Of a DNA stretch of 20,061 nt, positions 1 to 7,618 are shown one piece after another (the stretch's first letter is position 1; every line of letters starts with the position of its first letter). Origin of the DNA: JAZSMS01 sp045536015 (lineage in GTDB: Bacteria; Bacillota; Clostridia; Christensenellales; QALW01); contig JAZSMS010000102.1 in assembly GCA_045536015.1 (NCBI GenBank), positions 1-20,061 on the forward strand, written 5' to 3'. The notes beneath the pieces are model-generated. The model was not told the origin of the DNA, did not search any database, and saw nothing but the letters and a program-made list of their open reading frames with translations. The position numbers were made by a program, and so were the translations under genes.

Positions 1-2
1 TG

Positions 3-1007
3 TTTGAGGTGGATCCTGTTAAAGCACCCTATGTGGTTGCTGCTTTCCAAGCATACGCGGATGGTAAAACAATAAAAGAGATTGTGGAAATGCTAAATGC
101 AAAAGGTGTTACCACTTCTCATGGAACGAAAATAACCATTAACATCGTAACGGATATGCTAAAAAACCGACGGTATATCGGTGAATACAAGTTCCGAGAT
201 ATTGTTAACCCAAAGGGCATACCGAGGATAGTACCCCAAGCATTATTTGACAAGGTGCAGCGTGAGCGTGCGAAGAATAAGAGAGCAACAGCAAGACATA
301 AAGCCGAAGACGATTACTTACTAACAACAAAGCTATTTTGCGGTAAATGCGGCGTGTATATGACCGGTGAAAGCGGAACTGCACGAAATGGTACAGTTCA
401 CCGCTATTACAAATGCAACAACGCTAAATACAAACATACCTGCGATAAAAAGACGGTTAAAAAAGAATGGATTGAAGACATTGTTGTTAAGCACACACAT
501 GAGATGATGATTGACGATAATGTTATTGAGGACATTGCAAGTATTGTGTTTAGAAATGCAAAGAAAGAAAATCCCGCAATACAACTACTTAAACAACGGC
601 TTAGTGAAACGGAGAACGCACTTAACAATCTACTCAGAGCAATAGAAGAAGGAATTATAACTCCGACTACAAAACAAAGAATGATTGAGTTGGAGCAGAC
701 AAGAGATGAGATTAAACTAAAGCTTATCAAGGAAGAAATGAAGAAGCCCACTATTACAAAAGAGGGCTTAGTATTATGGCTCAGGCATATTCAGAATATG
801 AGCTTGGAAACGAAAGAACACAAACAGAGACTGATTGACATTTTTGTAAACGCCGTATATCTTTACGACGACAAATTGGTCATAACATTTAATTATAAGG
901 AAGCAAGCAAAACCGTGACTCTTAAAGAGGTAAACGGTTCGATTATAGAATGCTCAGGTGCACCAAACAAAAAGAGAACACTTTATGTGTTCTTTTTTGT
1001 TTTTTAG
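3..1007 (+). CDS. Large serine recombinase, C-terminal part (5' end outside window)
   Basis: Site-specific DNA recombinase of the large serine (resolvase/invertase) family, which integrates and excises mobile elements. The reading frame is open to the window edge, so the catalytic N-terminal domain with the active serine is not visible. Counting from the GTG at 9, residues 1-85 match the 'Recombinase' domain (VDPVKAPYVVAAFQAYADG start, GTKITINIVTDMLKNRRYIGE). A zinc beta ribbon follows with CGKC at 111-114 and later cysteines in YYKCNNAKYKHTC. Residues about 190-245 are Lys/Glu-rich and probably form the coiled coil typical of the family. Leucine CTA codons are frequent here and scarce in the downstream genes, which agrees with horizontal transfer. 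The GTG at 9 is an internal codon, not the true start. Family assignment is firm; which element it belongs to cannot be seen. Confidence 0.9.
   Translation, partial: FEVDPVKAPYVVAAFQAYADGKTIKEIVEMLNAKGVTTSHGTKITINIVTDMLKNRRYIGEYKFRDIVNPKGIPRIVPQALFDKVQRERAKNKRATARHKAEDDYLLTTKLFCGKCGVYMTGESGTARNGTVHRYYKCNNAKYKHTCDKKTVKKEWIEDIVVKHTHEMMIDDNVIEDIASIVFRNAKKENPAIQLLKQRLSETENALNNLLRAIEEGIITPTTKQRMIELEQTRDEIKLKLIKEEMKKPTITKEGLVLWLRHIQNMSLETKEHKQRLIDIFVNAVYLYDDKLVITFNYKEASKTVTLKEVNGSIIECSGAPNKKRTLYVFFFVF
971..1000 (+). terminator. Intrinsic terminator overlapping the recombinase 3' end
   Basis: AAGAGAACAC (972-981) pairs with GTGTTCTTTT (987-996) across a TTTAT loop, with one G-T wobble, and runs into a T-rich tract. 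The stem is made from the last coding triplets of the recombinase, so the unusual FFF-rich C-terminus (YVFFFVF) is a by-product of the U-tract. Confidence 0.65.
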
Positions 1008-1021
1008 AAAAACAATAAAAC

Positions 1022-1185
1022 GGGGTCCCCAAAAAGCAGAATTGCTTTTAGGGGAAAAGGAAGCACAATGGAGTGATTCAGCTTTTCGCTTTGCTAAAAG
1101 CGCTTAAGCGGAATTTGTGCTGACGCGGGACTTGAAGCCAAAGTGGGAATGCCGCGTTAATAAAACAGTACAGTGTACTGTTTTT
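1022..1185 (+). ncRNA. Candidate structured RNA or element-boundary structure
   Basis: This fills most of the 303-base gap between recombinase and tetR. Three stem-loops follow each other. Stem 1 pairs CCCCAAAAAGCA (1027-1038) with TGCTTTTAGGGG (1043-1054), one mismatch. Stem 2 is a long arm: AGCACAA (1062-1068) with TTGTGCT (1115-1121), then ATTCAGCTT (1076-1084) with AAGCGGAAT (1106-1114), one mismatch, then CGCTTT (1087-1092) with AAAGCG (1097-1102). Stem 3 pairs ACGCGG (1123-1128) with CCGCGT (1152-1157), with an inner ACTT/AAGT pairing. A clean terminator hairpin closes it at 1162-1185. No ORF with a ribosome binding site lies inside. I do not recognise a known RNA family. It could instead be a palindromic repeat or the edge of the integrated element. 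No own promoter was identified. Confidence 0.45.
1162..1185 (+). terminator. Intrinsic terminator after the structured element
   Basis: AAAACAGTAC (1162-1171) and GTACTGTTTT (1175-1184) form a perfect 10-bp stem with a three-base loop, ending in a T run. Confidence 0.7.
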
Positions 1186-1210
1186 AGCGGTATTTCCCCC
1201 CCATTTCCCC

Positions 1211-1239
1211 TTGACTTTTTATTTTTTTAATGTTAAAAT
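1211..1239 (+). promoter_or_regulatory. Sigma-A promoter of the tetR-ABC operon
   Basis: A TTGACT -35 box (1211-1216), a 17-base spacer and a TAAAAT -10 box (1234-1239). The -10 box is overlapped by an inverted repeat that is a likely repressor site. Confidence 0.7.
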
Positions 1240-1267
1240 AACATTTGATATATAACGCTTGTTATAT
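1229..1267. promoter_or_regulatory. Probable TetR operator(s), two inverted repeats
   Basis: The first repeat is AATGTTA (1229-1235), AAA, TAACATT (1239-1245), which covers the -10 box. The second is ATATAAC (1250-1256), GCTT, GTTATAT (1261-1267), just below it. Position between promoter and the tetR start fits autorepression, as is usual for the family. Binding itself is inferred. Confidence 0.55.
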
Positions 1268-1310
1268 TATTAAAAATATTCAGAACACATTTTAATTAAG
1301 GAGGATAAAA

Positions 1311-1871
1311 ATGCCACCAAAGTTAAAAACAACAAAAGAAGAAATTATTTCTACCGCAGTTAACGTTGTTCGCAGTAGCGGCGCTCAGGCACTTAATGCA
1401 AGAAATATTGCTTCGGCACTAAACTGTTCTACTCAGCCTATTTTTTCTAATTTTGCCACAATGGACGAGTTACGTCTTGCAGTTGTAAAAAAGGCTCACT
1501 CTTTATATCAGGAATATATAAACCGAGAAGTCAAGCGTGGCGAATACCCCACCTACAAGGCAAGCGGCATGGCATATATAAGGTTTGCAAAAGAAGAAAA
1601 AGAACTGTTTAAGCTTTTATATATGCGCGACCGCTCACAAGAACCATTGCCCGAAGATTCGGAACATTTTGATAATATGGTTTCTATTATAGGCAAGAAC
1701 ACCGGGCTTAATCCCGAAGACGCCAGACTATTTCATCTTGAAACGTGGGCCTACGTTCACGGAATTGCAACTATGTTTGCAACCGAATTTTTAAATCTTG
1801 ATTGGGAGCTTGTTAGCAAAATGCTTACCGACGTTTATTTAGGCTTAAAAAAACAGTACGAAACGGAGTAA
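1311..1871 (+). CDS. TetR/AcrR family transcriptional repressor
   Basis: DNA-binding repressor likely to control itself and the ABC exporter encoded downstream. Residues about 8-54 form the TetR helix-turn-helix (EEIISTAVNVVRSSGAQALNARNIASALNCS, then the QPIFSNF recognition region). The C-terminal half has the WAYVHGIATMF motif of the 'WHG' type ligand-binding domain. At 186 residues it has the normal family length. The ATG at 1311 has an excellent AAGGAGG at 1298-1304. The stop lies 3 bases before the ATPase start, so the three genes form one operon. A repressor paired with an ABC-2 exporter suggests response to a toxic small molecule; the ligand cannot be told. Confidence 0.9.
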   Translation: MPPKLKTTKEEIISTAVNVVRSSGAQALNARNIASALNCSTQPIFSNFATMDELRLAVVKKAHSLYQEYINREVKRGEYPTYKASGMAYIRFAKEEKELFKLLYMRDRSQEPLPEDSEHFDNMVSIIGKNTGLNPEDARLFHLETWAYVHGIATMFATEFLNLDWELVSKMLTDVYLGLKKQYETE

Positions 1872-1874
1872 TTT

Positions 1875-2600
1875 ATGGAAGCGATAAAAATTGAAAATTT
1901 AACAAAAAAGTATAAAGACGTTATTGCCGTTGATAATCTTTCACTTACCGTTTTTAAGGGCGAATTATTCTCTTTGCTTGGCGTAAATGGTGCGGGAAAA
2001 ACAACCACGATCAAAATGCTTTCGTGCCTAACTCAGCCAACAAGCGGAGATGCTTATTTAAACGGAAAGAGCGTTTGTTTAGAAGCCGGCGAAGTAAAAA
2101 AGCTTATTGCCGTTTCTCCGCAAGAAACAGCTATTGCGCGGGGTTTATCCGTTAAAGAAAATCTTGAGCTTATCTCGGGAGTTTACGGCTTTCCAAAAGA
2201 AAAACAACACAAAAAAATAAGCGAGCTGACTGTTCTTTTAGGTCTTGATTCAGTAATTAACAAAAAAGCAGGTAAATTATCAGGCGGTTGGCAACGCAGA
2301 TTAAGCATTGCAATGGCGCTTATTAGCGAGCCTCAAATTCTTTTCCTTGACGAGCCTACTTTGGGGCTTGACGTGCTTGCGCGAAGCGACCTTTGGGATA
2401 TTATCCGCGCACTTAAGGGCAAGGTTACTATTATTTTAACAACGCACTATATGGAAGAAGCCGAAGCGCTTTCTGACCGTATTGCCATTATGAAAGACGG
2501 CAAGCTTATTATTTGCGACACCTCTCAAAAGATTAAAGAAATTGCCGGCACGGATAATTTTGAACAAGCCTTTATCCAAATTGTAAAGGAGGCAAAATAA
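1875..2600 (+). CDS. ABC-2 type transporter ATP-binding protein
   Basis: Nucleotide-binding subunit that powers the exporter made with the next gene's product. Walker A is GVNGAGKTT (residues 36-44), the Q-loop lies in VSPQE, the signature is LSGGWQRR (from residue 135), and Walker B is ILFLDEP with D159-E160, followed by GLDVLARSDLW and a switch histidine in TTHYMEEAE. Length (241 aa) is that of a single ABC domain of the DrrA/CcmA/NatA group. A GGAG at 1865-1868 precedes the start. Its stop overlaps the permease ATG by one base. Substrate not visible; drug or peptide export is the usual role. Confidence 0.92.
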   Translation: MEAIKIENLTKKYKDVIAVDNLSLTVFKGELFSLLGVNGAGKTTTIKMLSCLTQPTSGDAYLNGKSVCLEAGEVKKLIAVSPQETAIARGLSVKENLELISGVYGFPKEKQHKKISELTVLLGLDSVINKKAGKLSGGWQRRLSIAMALISEPQILFLDEPTLGLDVLARSDLWDIIRALKGKVTIILTTHYMEEAEALSDRIAIMKDGKLIICDTSQKIKEIAGTDNFEQAFIQIVKEAK

Positions 2601-3331
2601 TGAAGATGTTAACATTTGCAGACCGAAACACAAAAGAAATTTTGCGTGACCCATTAACGTTGTTCTTTGGTCTTGGATTTCCGCTTGTATTAATTTTATT
2701 ACTTAGTGCTATACAGGCAAATATTCCTGTGGCGCTCTTTAAAATTGAACATTTATCTCCCGGCATAAGTGTTTTTGGTCTTTCGTTTATGACGCTTTTT
2801 TCTGCAAACATTATTTCAAAAGATCGCGAAAGTTCACTTCTCCAGCGATTATATACAACACCACTTACCCCCATCGATTTTATTTTAGGCTACACTCTGC
2901 CCATTATTCCAATTTCTGTTTTGCAGTGTATCATCTGCTATATTGCGGCAATTTGTCTTGGGCTTAACTTTACCGTTAATATAATTTGGGCAATACTTTT
3001 TATAATTCCCATTTCGTTTATCTACGTTGCTCTTGGGCTTTTATTTGGAAGCATTTTAACAGATAAGCAGGTTGGCGGAATTTGTGGTGCGTTGCTTACC
3101 AACGTTTCTGCCTGGCTTTCGGGAATATGGTTTGACCTTGAGCTTGTCGGCGGCGCTTTTAAAAAGATTTCCTACGCCCTCCCCTTTGTTCACGCAGTTG
3201 AATTAGAACGGGCTGTGATTTTAGGAAATTATAGCGATATTTTTCCCCACTTATATTGGGTGCTTGGATACGCAGTTATTCTTTTTGCTTTGGCGGTATT
3301 ACTGTTTATAAGACAAATGAAAAAACAGTAG
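2600..3331 (+). CDS. ABC-2 type transporter permease
   Basis: Integral membrane partner of the preceding ATPase. The 243 residues hold about six hydrophobic segments, starting near residues 22-42 (LFFGLGFPLVLILLLSAIQ) and ending with an IRQMKKQ basic tail. The cytoplasmic stretch SKDRESSLLQRLYTTPLTPIDFILG is typical of ABC2_membrane proteins (DrrB/NodJ type). The ATG at 2600 has AAGGAGG at 2586-2592; an in-frame ATG at 2606 is possible. No clear terminator follows, although a promoter for the next gene begins at 3358. Confidence 0.88.
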   Translation: MKMLTFADRNTKEILRDPLTLFFGLGFPLVLILLLSAIQANIPVALFKIEHLSPGISVFGLSFMTLFSANIISKDRESSLLQRLYTTPLTPIDFILGYTLPIIPISVLQCIICYIAAICLGLNFTVNIIWAILFIIPISFIYVALGLLFGSILTDKQVGGICGALLTNVSAWLSGIWFDLELVGGAFKKISYALPFVHAVELERAVILGNYSDIFPHLYWVLGYAVILFALAVLLFIRQMKKQ

Positions 3332-3357
3332 TATCTACTCAAGTTACGCTTTTTTAA

Positions 3358-3386
3358 TTGACTTTAAATATTCTAAATACTATAAT
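3358..3386 (+). promoter_or_regulatory. Sigma-A promoter for the DUF4886 gene
   Basis: TTGACT (3358-3363), 17-base spacer, perfect TATAAT (3381-3386). The start codon is 47 bases below the -10 box. Confidence 0.8.
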
Positions 3387-3433
3387 ATATCGCATAACAA
3401 CCAATAAATTTAAACAATATATAAGAGGTAATT

Positions 3434-4165
3434 ATGAAGCTGCTTTCAGTTGGTAACAGTTTTTCGCAGGATGCACAAAGATATTTGCACGAGCTTGCAA
3501 AAAAAACAGGATTTGAGCTTGAAACTACAAATCTCTATTTTGGCGGTTGTTCCTTAAAGCAACATTGGGATTTTGCAAAAGAAAACGCAAAAGAGCTTAC
3601 CTTAGAAAAAAACGGAGTTACACTTGATATAAAGGTTTCACTTTTAGAAATTTTGGAATCAGACACCTTTGATATCATTACACTTCAGCAAGCATCGCAT
3701 TTTTCAGGCGTACCAAAAACATACTTCCCCCACTTACAAAACCTTGCAGACCTTATCCGCAAAAAGCAGCCTAGTGCAAAAATTTATTTTCATCAAACCT
3801 GGGCTTACGAAAAGGACTTTAACCGCCCTCATTTTGAACGCTATGACCGCAATCAGCACGAAATGTTCAGGCGCATTGTCGACGCGAGTGAAATGGCTTC
3901 AATAGTTATTGACGCACCTATTATTCCCTGCGGAACCGTTATTCAGACCTTAAGAGATACCGTTTCGGAGTTTGATTTTAAAAACGGTGGAATTTCATTA
4001 AACCGAGACGGCTTTCATTTATCCCTTGATTACGGACGCTTTGCCGCGGCGGCAACCTTTTTGCGATGCTTAAGCGGTAAACCGATAAAAATTAATAATT
4101 TTAATGATTTAGATACTAAACTAATAAGCAAAATTCTATCAGTTATTGAAGAAATATGCAAATAA
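3434..4165 (+). CDS. DUF4886-type protein (SGNH-hydrolase-like)
   Basis: Resembles the DUF4886 family, a poorly characterised group related to SGNH/GDSL hydrolases. The N-terminus KLLSVGNSFSQDAQRYLHELAK has the GNSFS block that would carry the nucleophile serine. YFGGCSLKQHW and DIITLQQASHFSG follow, as does YFHQTWAYEKDF. A late D-x-x-H pair, RDGFHLSLDYGRFAAA, fits the catalytic Asp/His of the fold. No signal peptide, so probably cytoplasmic. It forms a single-gene unit with its own promoter and terminator. An AGAGGT at 3423-3428 supports the ATG. Function in this organism is unknown; esterase or carbohydrate deacetylase activity is only a family-based guess. Confidence 0.8.
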   Translation: MKLLSVGNSFSQDAQRYLHELAKKTGFELETTNLYFGGCSLKQHWDFAKENAKELTLEKNGVTLDIKVSLLEILESDTFDIITLQQASHFSGVPKTYFPHLQNLADLIRKKQPSAKIYFHQTWAYEKDFNRPHFERYDRNQHEMFRRIVDASEMASIVIDAPIIPCGTVIQTLRDTVSEFDFKNGGISLNRDGFHLSLDYGRFAAAATFLRCLSGKPIKINNFNDLDTKLISKILSVIEEICK

Positions 4166-4170
4166 AAAAC

Positions 4171-4195
4171 GCGCCTTTTTCAAGGCGCATTTTTT
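4171..4195 (+). terminator. Intrinsic terminator after the DUF4886 gene
   Basis: GCGCCTT (4171-4177) pairs with AAGGCGC (4182-4188) across a four-base loop, followed by ATTTTTT. It starts 6 bases after the stop codon, and the next promoter begins directly after it. Confidence 0.85.
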
Positions 4196-4196
4196 A

Positions 4197-4225
4197 TTGA
4201 CAATTGTTCATAAAAGATATATACT
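4197..4225 (+). promoter_or_regulatory. Sigma-A promoter of the uptake/cytidylyltransferase operon
   Basis: Consensus TTGACA (4197-4202), 17-base spacer, TATACT (4220-4225). The palindrome ACAATTGT (4200-4207) overlaps the -35 box and could be an operator. A leader of about 60 bases lies before the start codon. Confidence 0.75.
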
Positions 4226-4293
4226 ATTATCGTTTTTGAACGCTTTTGTTTTGAAAACCCTTTATTTTTGATTTAAAAAAGGAGATTTTTACT

Positions 4294-5274
4294 ATGAAAA
4301 AACTTATATCCTTAACACTTATTTTAATCGTTGCTATCGGTTGTCTTTTTACAGGCTGCACCGGCGGAAAAGAAAAAATTGTTATCTGGACCAGCGGTGA
4401 AGATTACAAAAACGAGCATTATCTTGCCCGCTTAGAAGAACAGTTTCCCGATTATGATATAACACTTGAATATATGTCAAGCAGCACTATTGCCGCTAAA
4501 ATTAAAGAAGAAGGCGCATTAAGCGAATGTGATATCATTCTTTCACAAGAATATTCATATCTTGATATGTGCGAGGACGTTTTAGTAGAGCTTACCGACT
4601 TTGATTTTTCACCTTTCCTTGACGATATTGTTCCTGCAAGCAAAAAATATTCGCCCGAGCTTAGAAACGGTGGATGTATTATCGTTAACAAAACCATTCT
4701 TGCGCAAAATAATTTAGAAGCACCTAAAAGCTACAATGATCTTCTTGATGCAAAATATAAAAAGCTTATAGCTATGCCAAATCCCGCTTCGTCAGGAACA
4801 GGATATATGTTCCTTCGTCAGTTAGTAAATCAGTGGGGCGAATCAGAAGCCTTTGACTATTTTAGCAAGCTTACTGCAAATATTTGGCAATACACCTCCT
4901 CAGGTTCTGGTCCCGTTAACGCAATAGTTCAGGGCGAAGTTGCTATCGGTCTTGGTATGACCGCACAAGCAGTAGTTGAAAAAAACAACGGCGTTGACCT
5001 TGAAATAATTTTCTTTGAGGACGGTTCACCATTCAGTATGTATGGCAACGCTATCGTTAAAAAAGAAGAGGTTCGCGCAAGTGTTACCGAAGTATTTAAC
5101 TTTTTATCAACTACTCTTGTAAAAGAAAATAACGACCTTTTTAACCCCGAGCAGATATTTAAAGATCACCTTCCCGAAGTTAAGGGCTTCCCAAAAAATA
5201 TTGCATACGGCGATATGTCAAACAGCACCATTACAGAAAAGGAAAGATTATTAAAAAAATGGACTTTTGCGTAA
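4294..5274 (+). CDS. ABC transporter substrate-binding lipoprotein
   Basis: Extracellular binding protein that delivers a small solute to the permease encoded two genes on. A lipoprotein signal peptide ends at the lipobox LFTGC with C22 as the lipidated cysteine. The mature protein follows the periplasmic-binding fold of the iron/thiamine/aminoethylphosphonate/polyamine type: IVIWTSGEDYKNEH near the start, SPELRNGGCIIVNKTIL mid-protein, NPASSGTGYMFLRQLV and YTSSGSGPVNAIVQGEVAIGLG as ligand-site segments. Length 326 aa is normal. GGAG lies 10-13 bases before the ATG. Its last codons overlap the ATPase gene. The ligand cannot be read from sequence; the cytidylyltransferase in the operon points to a phosphonate or phosphoamine rather than iron. 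Confidence 0.85.
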   Translation: MKKLISLTLILIVAIGCLFTGCTGGKEKIVIWTSGEDYKNEHYLARLEEQFPDYDITLEYMSSSTIAAKIKEEGALSECDIILSQEYSYLDMCEDVLVELTDFDFSPFLDDIVPASKKYSPELRNGGCIIVNKTILAQNNLEAPKSYNDLLDAKYKKLIAMPNPASSGTGYMFLRQLVNQWGESEAFDYFSKLTANIWQYTSSGSGPVNAIVQGEVAIGLGMTAQAVVEKNNGVDLEIIFFEDGSPFSMYGNAIVKKEEVRASVTEVFNFLSTTLVKENNDLFNPEQIFKDHLPEVKGFPKNIAYGDMSNSTITEKERLLKKWTFA

Positions 5275-6032
5275 ACAAACTTGTAATTTCGAATATTTCA
5301 AAGGCGTATAACAAGCAAAGCGACGTACTTAAAAATATTTCTTTTGAAGTAAAAGAAGGCGAATTTTTATCGCTTTTAGGTCCTTCGGGTTGCGGCAAAA
5401 CTACACTTTTAAGAATTCTTATCGGTTTATTGGATGCCGATAGCGGAAAAATTGAAAAAGACGGCGTTGATATAACAAATTTTTCGCCCGATAAGCGTAA
5501 TATGGGAATAGTTTTTCAAAACTATGCTCTGTTTGAAAATATGAACGTTTTAAAAAACGTTGAATACGCCTTAAAATTCCGAAAGGATACAAAAGAGAAC
5601 TCACGCGAAATTGCGCTTAAAATGCTTGAGGCGGTAGGCCTAAAAGACCACACAAACAAAATGCCCGCAAATTTATCGGGCGGTCAGCAGCAAAGAGTTG
5701 CTATTGCGCGTACTCTCGCACTTAACCCCGAAATTATCTTACTTGACGAGCCTATGTCTGCACTTGACGTTGCCACTCGCCTTTCAATGCGCAAAGAGTT
5801 AAAAGAAATTCAAAAAAACTTTGGCACTACAATGATTTATGTTACACACGACCAAGAAGAAGCCTTTGCGCTTTCGGACAGAATTATGATAATGGACCAC
5901 GGTCAGATAAGCCAGCTTGATACCCCCGACAACATATTTAAAAACCCCGCAAACGATTACGTTAAAACCTTTGTGCTTGATAATATTCAGGCAAAGGTTG
6001 ATTCGCTTGCACGCTTTACAAGCGCAAAATGA
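5259..6032 (+). CDS. ABC transporter ATP-binding protein (PotA/FbpC/PhnT-like)
   Basis: Import ATPase of the operon. Walker A GPSGCGKTT (41-49), Q-loop in VFQNYALFENM, signature LSGGQQQR (from 139), Walker B IILLDEP with D163-E164, and switch histidine in YVTHDQEEAFALSDRI. At 257 residues it lacks most of the C-terminal TOBE regulatory domain found in the roughly 350-residue members of this group. The start overlaps the binding-protein gene by 16 bases, with AAAGGAAAG upstream, and the stop overlaps the permease start as ATGA, so translation is probably coupled along the operon. Confidence 0.92.
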   Translation: MDFCVNKLVISNISKAYNKQSDVLKNISFEVKEGEFLSLLGPSGCGKTTLLRILIGLLDADSGKIEKDGVDITNFSPDKRNMGIVFQNYALFENMNVLKNVEYALKFRKDTKENSREIALKMLEAVGLKDHTNKMPANLSGGQQQRVAIARTLALNPEIILLDEPMSALDVATRLSMRKELKEIQKNFGTTMIYVTHDQEEAFALSDRIMIMDHGQISQLDTPDNIFKNPANDYVKTFVLDNIQAKVDSLARFTSAK

Positions 6033-7606
6033 CGGCTATGAAAAAGAAACTTTCTATAACAATAATAAATATATCCGTTGCAGCTTTTTTCGTTGTTTGC
6101 GTACTTTTGCCAATTATTTCGATGTTTACGCGCATAACGCCGGAGGGCTTTTGGGAAGTTATAAATAATCCGTTATTTCCTACGGCAATTGTCAATTCGC
6201 TTACAACCTCGTTAACCTCTACCGTTATTTCAGTTTTGCTTGCACTTGCGGCGGCATTTTGCATAGAACGTGTCTTTACTCGCGGCAGAGAATTCTTTTC
6301 TACACTCTTTGTCTTACCTATGCTTATTCCGTCAATTTCGCACGCATTTGGTCTTCGCTCCCTTTTGGGTAACAACGGTATTATAACAAATCTTTTGGGC
6401 ATTGATATAAGCATTTACGGATTTTGGGGCATAGTTGCAGGCTCGGTAATGTATTCGTTTCCCGTTGCATTTTTAATGTTTGTAAGCATTTTAAAGTACG
6501 AGGACGCAAATCCCTACAAAGCCGCAAACGTGCTTGGTATACCGCCTTACGCAAGGTTTTTTGGTATTACCCTACCCTATTTGAAAAAGACGCTTATTTC
6601 TGCCTTTTTTGCTGTTTTTACAATGATAATTACCGACTACGGTGTACCTTACGCTATCGGCACGGCAGAAACAAAAACACTTTCAACTTTAATGTTTGAT
6701 AAGGTTTCTAACCTTGATAATACTGCAAGCGTTATCGGTGCATTTTTGCTTATTCCTGCGCTTGTTGCCTTCTTGGTTGATTTATTTAATCCCGAAAATT
6801 CGCAGGGTTCTTACGTTACCGAAAGTGTACTTCCTACAGAAAGCAAAACAGTCAAAACCTTTGCATACGTTTTTTGCACTTTAATGGCAGTTATCATTGC
6901 ACTTCCTATTTTTTCATTCTGCCTTGAAGCCTTTGCAACAAAATATCCTGTTAATCTCACACCTACACTAAAGCACGTTATCTCAACCTTTAAAGGCGGT
7001 GCTGATACGCGCTTATTAAACTCGTTACTTCAATCAACGCTTGCCGCTTTGTTTGGCACAATTGTTGCGTTTACCTGTTCGTACCTTACAACGCGCGTTA
7101 AAGGCTTTTGGGGTAAAATTTTGCACCTTATGTCAATAACTTCGATGGCAATACCCGGACTTGTACTTGGATTATCATATCTTATTTTCTTTAAGGGCAG
7201 TATAATTTACGGAACACTTATTATAATGGTTCTTGTTAACTCTATCCACTTCTTTTCTTCGCCCTATTTAATGATGCGTAACACGCTTGCAAAGGTTAAT
7301 TCAAATCTTGAAGATGTCGGTCTTATTTTAGGTATTAAGCGTATCAGAATAATTTTTGACGTTATTCTTCCAAAGGTTTGGTACACTTTGGGAGAAATGT
7401 TTGTTTACTTTTTTGTAAACTCTATGATGACCATTTCGGCAGTTTCATTCCTTTTTTCTACAGACACTCGCCCGCTTTCGCTTATGATAACACAATATCG
7501 CGACCTTAACCTTGAGCGTGCGGCATTTGTTTCACTTTTAATTTTAATTATAAATGTACTTTTAAAGGCACTTATGGCCTTTATTAGAAAAAAAGTAAAA
7601 CACTAA
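6029..7606 (+). CDS. ABC transporter permease, fused two-domain type
   Basis: Membrane channel of the importer. At 525 residues it is two binding-protein-dependent permease domains in one chain, as in ThiP, FbpB and related importers, with roughly twelve membrane segments. The first domain runs about 1-270, with a coupling loop around YKAANVLGIPPYARFFGITLPYLKKT (EAA-type: A-x-x-LG-[IV]). The second spans about 280-525 with a matching loop NLEDVGLILGIKRIRIIFDVILPKV. The two EAA-like loops are clear internal copies. ATG 6029 overlaps the previous stop; ATG 6038 is an alternative. The gene stops 12 bases before the next start, which has its own GGAGG. Confidence 0.9.
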   Translation: MTAMKKKLSITIINISVAAFFVVCVLLPIISMFTRITPEGFWEVINNPLFPTAIVNSLTTSLTSTVISVLLALAAAFCIERVFTRGREFFSTLFVLPMLIPSISHAFGLRSLLGNNGIITNLLGIDISIYGFWGIVAGSVMYSFPVAFLMFVSILKYEDANPYKAANVLGIPPYARFFGITLPYLKKTLISAFFAVFTMIITDYGVPYAIGTAETKTLSTLMFDKVSNLDNTASVIGAFLLIPALVAFLVDLFNPENSQGSYVTESVLPTESKTVKTFAYVFCTLMAVIIALPIFSFCLEAFATKYPVNLTPTLKHVISTFKGGADTRLLNSLLQSTLAALFGTIVAFTCSYLTTRVKGFWGKILHLMSITSMAIPGLVLGLSYLIFFKGSIIYGTLIIMVLVNSIHFFSSPYLMMRNTLAKVNSNLEDVGLILGIKRIRIIFDVILPKVWYTLGEMFVYFFVNSMMTISAVSFLFSTDTRPLSLMITQYRDLNLERAAFVSLLILIINVLLKALMAFIRKKVKH

Positions 7607-7618
7607 CGGAGGCATTAA

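Noticed and set aside
333..751. Minus-strand open frames inside the recombinase
   Set aside because: Shadows of the recombinase gene: no ribosome binding sites, low-complexity hydrophobic translations, and a clear domain match on the other strand.
925..974. GGTTCGATT followed by GCACCA, resembling a tRNA T-arm and CCA end
   Set aside because: Distance from the loop to CCA is too long by about five bases, no T-stem or anticodon arm forms, and the stretch is coding for the recombinase.
3331..3343. AGTAG-TAT-CTACT as a terminator of the ABC exporter operon
   Set aside because: The stem has only five base pairs and the T run begins about ten bases later, so it is not a convincing intrinsic terminator.
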